DNA from: an uncultured Pelagibacteraceae bacterium
Lineage (GTDB): Bacteria; Pseudomonadota; Alphaproteobacteria; Pelagibacterales; Pelagibacteraceae
Assembly (NCBI GenBank): GCA_902604525.1
Contig: CACKYY010000006.1
Coordinates: 1 to 64,000 of the forward strand
DNA length: 64,000 nucleotides
Direction of reading: 5' to 3'
This document shows, one piece after another, positions 61,290-64,000 of this stretch; positions within the stretch are counted from its first letter, which is position 1, and every line of letters begins with the position of its first letter. Under the pieces are notes generated by a model. That model was not told the origin of the DNA. It made no database searches and saw nothing but the letters and a program-made list of their open reading frames with translations. The position numbers and the translations under genes are program-made.

Positions 61290-62759
61290 ATGACCGATCT
61301 AGAAAAACATGTTAACCAGCCAGGTAGAGCAAAATTAGTTAAAAATGTAAGAGAAAAAATTAATGAATTAGGAATTACATATATTTATTATCAATTTATC
61401 TCTGTCACTGGAAGAGTTGTTGGAAAAGGTATACCTGCTGATCATTGGGAAAGGACTGCAGAAAAAGGTTTTCAATTAGTTTATGGAGCAACAGCAAATC
61501 TATTTTTAGATCGTCACAACAACTATATTGGATATGGACCTGAAGCAATGGAGCTGGTTGGAATTCCTGATCCAGAAACTTTTGTTCAATTACCATGGGA
61601 TAAGAGAGTTGGAAGGGTATTTGTTACTTGTTTTAGAAATAGAGAAGAAAGAAAAAATCCTGGAGGTCATTTAACTTCTGACTGTAGAGGAAATTTACGA
61701 ATATTTGCTGATGAGTTTAAAAAGAAACATGGTCTTGAGTTAAGAGTCGGTACTGAACCAGAAATGATGTGGTTGACAAAAAATGAAGACGGCACACCTA
61801 CAGGAAAAGGGTTTTCAAAACCTTTCTGCTACCACATTGATCAGTTTGAGTCGTTAAGACCTGTATTTATGAAAGTAATCGAATATGCTAAGGCTATGGG
61901 TCTTGATATGATTCAAGGTGACCATGAAGATGCACCAGGTCAATTAGAGCTTAATTGGACATATGATAACGTTTTAAGAAATGCTGATAGGTTATCCACC
62001 TACAGGCAAATTTGTGCACAAGTTGCAAGAGAACATGGTTTAATAGCTTGTTTTATGACCAAACCGTTTATGGGAGTATCAGCAAGCGGATGCCATACAA
62101 ATATGTCTCTTTGGAAAGGTGGAAAGATAAAGGTTAACAAACTTGGAAATAAAAAGTTGCCAGGTGTCGAAGAAGTTTTTAGCTATGTAGAAGGTGGGAC
62201 CAACACTTTCATGCCTGATACTAAAGATATGCAACTACCAGGAAAAGTAGGATTGCAATCGATTGCTGGAATTATGAAACATTTGCCTGCCTTGACTGCT
62301 TTAGGATCTTCAACAGTAAATTCTTATAGAAGACTTTGGGACCAGGGATTTTGGGCACCTGTTTATGCTGATTGGGGATACCAAAATAGAACTTGTGGTT
62401 TAAGAGTTTCTGCGCCTGGAAGATTTGAATATAGATCTGTAGACTCAATGCATAATCCTTACTTACTAGGAGCAGCATTATTGAAAGCTTGTGATGAAGG
62501 TATATCAAAAAAAATGAAGCCAGCTGCACCAGAGTCTAGAAACATTTACGAAGCACAAAAAGCTGGTAAAGATGTTAAAAAACTTCCTTTAAGTTTAGGA
62601 GAAGCTTTGGATAGATTGGCAGAGGATGAAGTAATTAAATCTGCAATGCCAGATGAAATGTATAAAGTTTTCCATTGGTATAAAAATGATGAATGGGAAA
62701 GATTTTTAGGTGCAACAACTCAATGGGATCTGGATACTTATCTTGATTGTCTTCCATAA
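61290..62759 (+). CDS. gmaS: glutamine synthetase-like gamma-glutamylmethylamide synthetase
   Basis: A 489-aa glutamine-synthetase-fold protein. The segment LRVGTEPEMMWL (metal Glu), QGDHEDAPGQLELNWTYD, ACFMTKPFMGVSASGCHTNMSLW and AAPESRN mark the ATP and metal sites. Its position directly before N-methylglutamate synthase genes identifies it as GMAS/GlnT type, forming gamma-glutamylmethylamide from methylamine, glutamate and ATP. A Shine-Dalgarno (AAGGGGA) precedes the ATG. It might alternatively be an ordinary type-III-like GS, but the context argues against this. Confidence 0.8.
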   Translation: MTDLEKHVNQPGRAKLVKNVREKINELGITYIYYQFISVTGRVVGKGIPADHWERTAEKGFQLVYGATANLFLDRHNNYIGYGPEAMELVGIPDPETFVQLPWDKRVGRVFVTCFRNREERKNPGGHLTSDCRGNLRIFADEFKKKHGLELRVGTEPEMMWLTKNEDGTPTGKGFSKPFCYHIDQFESLRPVFMKVIEYAKAMGLDMIQGDHEDAPGQLELNWTYDNVLRNADRLSTYRQICAQVAREHGLIACFMTKPFMGVSASGCHTNMSLWKGGKIKVNKLGNKKLPGVEEVFSYVEGGTNTFMPDTKDMQLPGKVGLQSIAGIMKHLPALTALGSSTVNSYRRLWDQGFWAPVYADWGYQNRTCGLRVSAPGRFEYRSVDSMHNPYLLGAALLKACDEGISKKMKPAAPESRNIYEAQKAGKDVKKLPLSLGEALDRLAEDEVIKSAMPDEMYKVFHWYKNDEWERFLGATTQWDLDTYLDCLP

Positions 62760-62784
62760 GTCATAAATAAAAGAAGGGTAAAAT

Positions 62785-63729
62785 ATGTGTGGTATAGCAG
62801 GTTTAATTCATAGAGGTAAATCCTCCAATGTTGGAAGTGAACTCCAAGGTATGCTCCAAGCATTAAAACACAGAGGTGAAGACTCAACAGGTTATGCTTT
62901 ATACGGAGATACGGATGGTAAAAATTTTATCATGCGTTTTAAAGTTGGAGAAAATGTTGGAGAAGGTAGTTCTTCAGTTATGGAAGATGTTTCTGTCTAC
63001 GATGAAAGAAAAAAAATTGTTGATCAAACTTTAGCTGAGATGGGTGCAAAAATTGTCAAAGAAGAAAGAACTCTCCCTTACTCATTAAGATATGAAATTG
63101 ATTTTGAAACAAAAGATTTATTAGATTTTTCTCAAAGAATTGAAAGTATCCCTGGAGTTGAAATATTATCAATGGGAAAATCTTTAGAAGTAATTAAAGA
63201 CTTGGGAAACGCAAAAATGGTATGTGACAGATATAGTTTAGATAAACTTGTTGGAACACATGCTATTGGCCATGCAAGAATGGCAACAGAGTCCGGTGTA
63301 GATATTAAATCAGCCCACCCATTCTGGGGTTATCCTTTTAGTGATGTATCAGTTGTGCATAACGGACAACTTACAAATTATTGGAACAATAGAAGAGTTC
63401 TTGAGAATAAAGGAATGAGATTTATGTCAGAATGCGACTCGGAATTGATTGCGGTTTATATAGCACAAAAAATGAGAGAAGGAGCAAGTCTTGAGGAAGG
63501 AATGAAAGACTCTCTATCTGGGCTTGATGGTGTTTTTACTTATTTTGTAGCAACCAAAGACTCTTTAGGTATGGCAAAAGATACAATGGCAGCAAAACCA
63601 TTAGTGCTTTATGAGTCAGATGATTTAGTTGCAATGGGATCAGAAGAGATAGCGATAAGGTCAGTATTACCACACGAAATTGACACTTATGATCCTTTTG
63701 ATGGAGAGGTAAAAGTATGGCAAATATAA
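62785..63729 (+). CDS. mgsA: N-methylglutamate synthase, glutamine amidotransferase subunit
   Basis: A 314-aa class II glutamine amidotransferase-like protein. The nucleophile Cys2 (MCGIAGLIHRG) is followed by LKHRGEDSTGYALYG, GHARMATESGVDIKSAHPFW and VVHNGQLTNYWN. It lacks synthase domains, as in GlxB/MgsA. It transfers methylamine-derived nitrogen from gamma-glutamylmethylamide to the glutamate-synthase-like core, making N-methylglutamate. The next gene overlaps its end by 13 bp. Confidence 0.85.
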   Translation: MCGIAGLIHRGKSSNVGSELQGMLQALKHRGEDSTGYALYGDTDGKNFIMRFKVGENVGEGSSSVMEDVSVYDERKKIVDQTLAEMGAKIVKEERTLPYSLRYEIDFETKDLLDFSQRIESIPGVEILSMGKSLEVIKDLGNAKMVCDRYSLDKLVGTHAIGHARMATESGVDIKSAHPFWGYPFSDVSVVHNGQLTNYWNNRRVLENKGMRFMSECDSELIAVYIAQKMREGASLEEGMKDSLSGLDGVFTYFVATKDSLGMAKDTMAAKPLVLYESDDLVAMGSEEIAIRSVLPHEIDTYDPFDGEVKVWQI

Positions 63730-64000
63730 AAACTATCGATAAAAAGTCCAAAGCCCAATCAATGGGTATGCATACTGAGGTTCTTACAGGAAGAACTCAG
63801 CAAAAGTTTTTTAATCCAGACGAGGCTGAAAACTTTTATTACTTTGGAACATACGATGTTGATTTTAATAAAAGAACAGACTTAGATGTAATGAATATGT
63901 CTGCGCCTGAAGCTAATAAGGAAATAGATAACCTAATGAGCCAAGGATATGGAACAATTGTAATTAAAAATCCACAAGGGAAACATAGTTTAGGTGTTGG
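63717..64000 (+). CDS. mgsB: N-methylglutamate synthase, GXGXG-domain subunit (cut by window edge)
   Basis: ATG at 63717 opens a frame that continues to the window edge (94 codons seen). It reads MANIKTIDKKSKAQSMGMHT, then GRTQQKFFNPDEAENFYYFGTYD and MSQGYGTIVIKNPQGKHSLGVG. That is the start of a GlxC/MgsB protein carrying the glutamate-synthase GXGXG domain. It overlaps mgsA by 13 bp. The third subunit (MgsC) should follow outside the window. Confidence 0.82.
   Translation, partial: MANIKTIDKKSKAQSMGMHTEVLTGRTQQKFFNPDEAENFYYFGTYDVDFNKRTDLDVMNMSAPEANKEIDNLMSQGYGTIVIKNPQGKHSLGV

Noticed and set aside
1-64000. tRNA, rRNA, CRISPR or insertion sequences
   Set aside because: All spacers above about 60 bp were read and none has cloverleaf, repeat-spacer or inverted-terminal-repeat structure; this is a by-eye result, not a covariance-model search.

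Overview
The window is strongly AT-rich, almost fully coding, and packed with 1-13 bp gene overlaps and very short spacers. Its content is a catalogue of reduced-carbon and methylated-compound oxidation: TMA monooxygenase, TMAO demethylase, glycine betaine/TMAO ABC transporter, dimethylglycine/sarcosine oxidation, Fhs, and the gamma-glutamylmethylamide/N-methylglutamate pathway. With AcuI and a streamlined Fur-type iron ABC system, this fits a marine alphaproteobacterium of the SAR11 clade (Candidatus Pelagibacter or a close relative). No tRNA, rRNA, CRISPR array or insertion sequence was seen.

Layout. 1-5500: the 5' end of a PEP carboxylase gene, then a sugar-acid cassette (SMP-30 lactonase, FAA hydrolase, SDR, beta-hydroxyacid dehydrogenase, and a divergent IlvD/Edd dehydratase) that looks like a non-phosphorylative deoxy-sugar/aldonate route. 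5482-5806: a gene-poor gap with hairpins and a 9-codon mini-ORF behind a near-perfect Shine-Dalgarno. 5800-8660: cytochrome c', cytochrome b561, DUF4396 and persulfide-dioxygenase-like genes. 8660-13740: AzlCD and an iron(III) ABC transporter with tandem Fur-like boxes. 13780-17200: LysR, AcuI, FolE, HisI, DUF2237. 17200-23000: dimethylglycine dehydrogenase - ETF beta - ETF alpha - ETF:quinone oxidoreductase, a complete electron path from methylamine carbon to quinone. 23000-29200: mixed genes, including a nucleotidyltransferase / P-loop kinase / methyltransferase group and a Rieske oxygenase. 29250-31330: a MetF-like protein paired with a GcvT/DmdA-family demethylase. 32000-35430: an uncharacterised four-gene operon (55-aa CxxC protein, DUF3726, 553-aa protein, M19 dipeptidase). 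35500-40500: purEK, GNAT, cold-shock protein, Asp/Glu racemase, EamA. 40500-49400: heterotetrameric sarcosine oxidase-type operon, Fhs, glutamine amidotransferase, Fe-alcohol dehydrogenase. 49450-64000: Tmm, GpsA, betaine/TMAO ABC transporter, TMAO demethylase (Tdm), a small MarR-like protein, a DAO-family oxidoreductase, GMA synthetase and the first two N-methylglutamate synthase genes (the second cut by the window end).

Together the genes can import betaine/TMAO, oxidise TMA to TMAO, demethylate TMAO, dimethylglycine and sarcosine, capture the one-carbon unit on tetrahydrofolate, convert it through Fhs/MetF, and feed electrons through ETF to the respiratory chain. Two genes, ETF alpha and a small P-loop kinase, are each broken by a one-base length change in an A/T homopolymer. 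Both look like sequencing errors or very recent slippage rather than old pseudogenes. Several genes of 9-55 codons are described here from the sequence itself.
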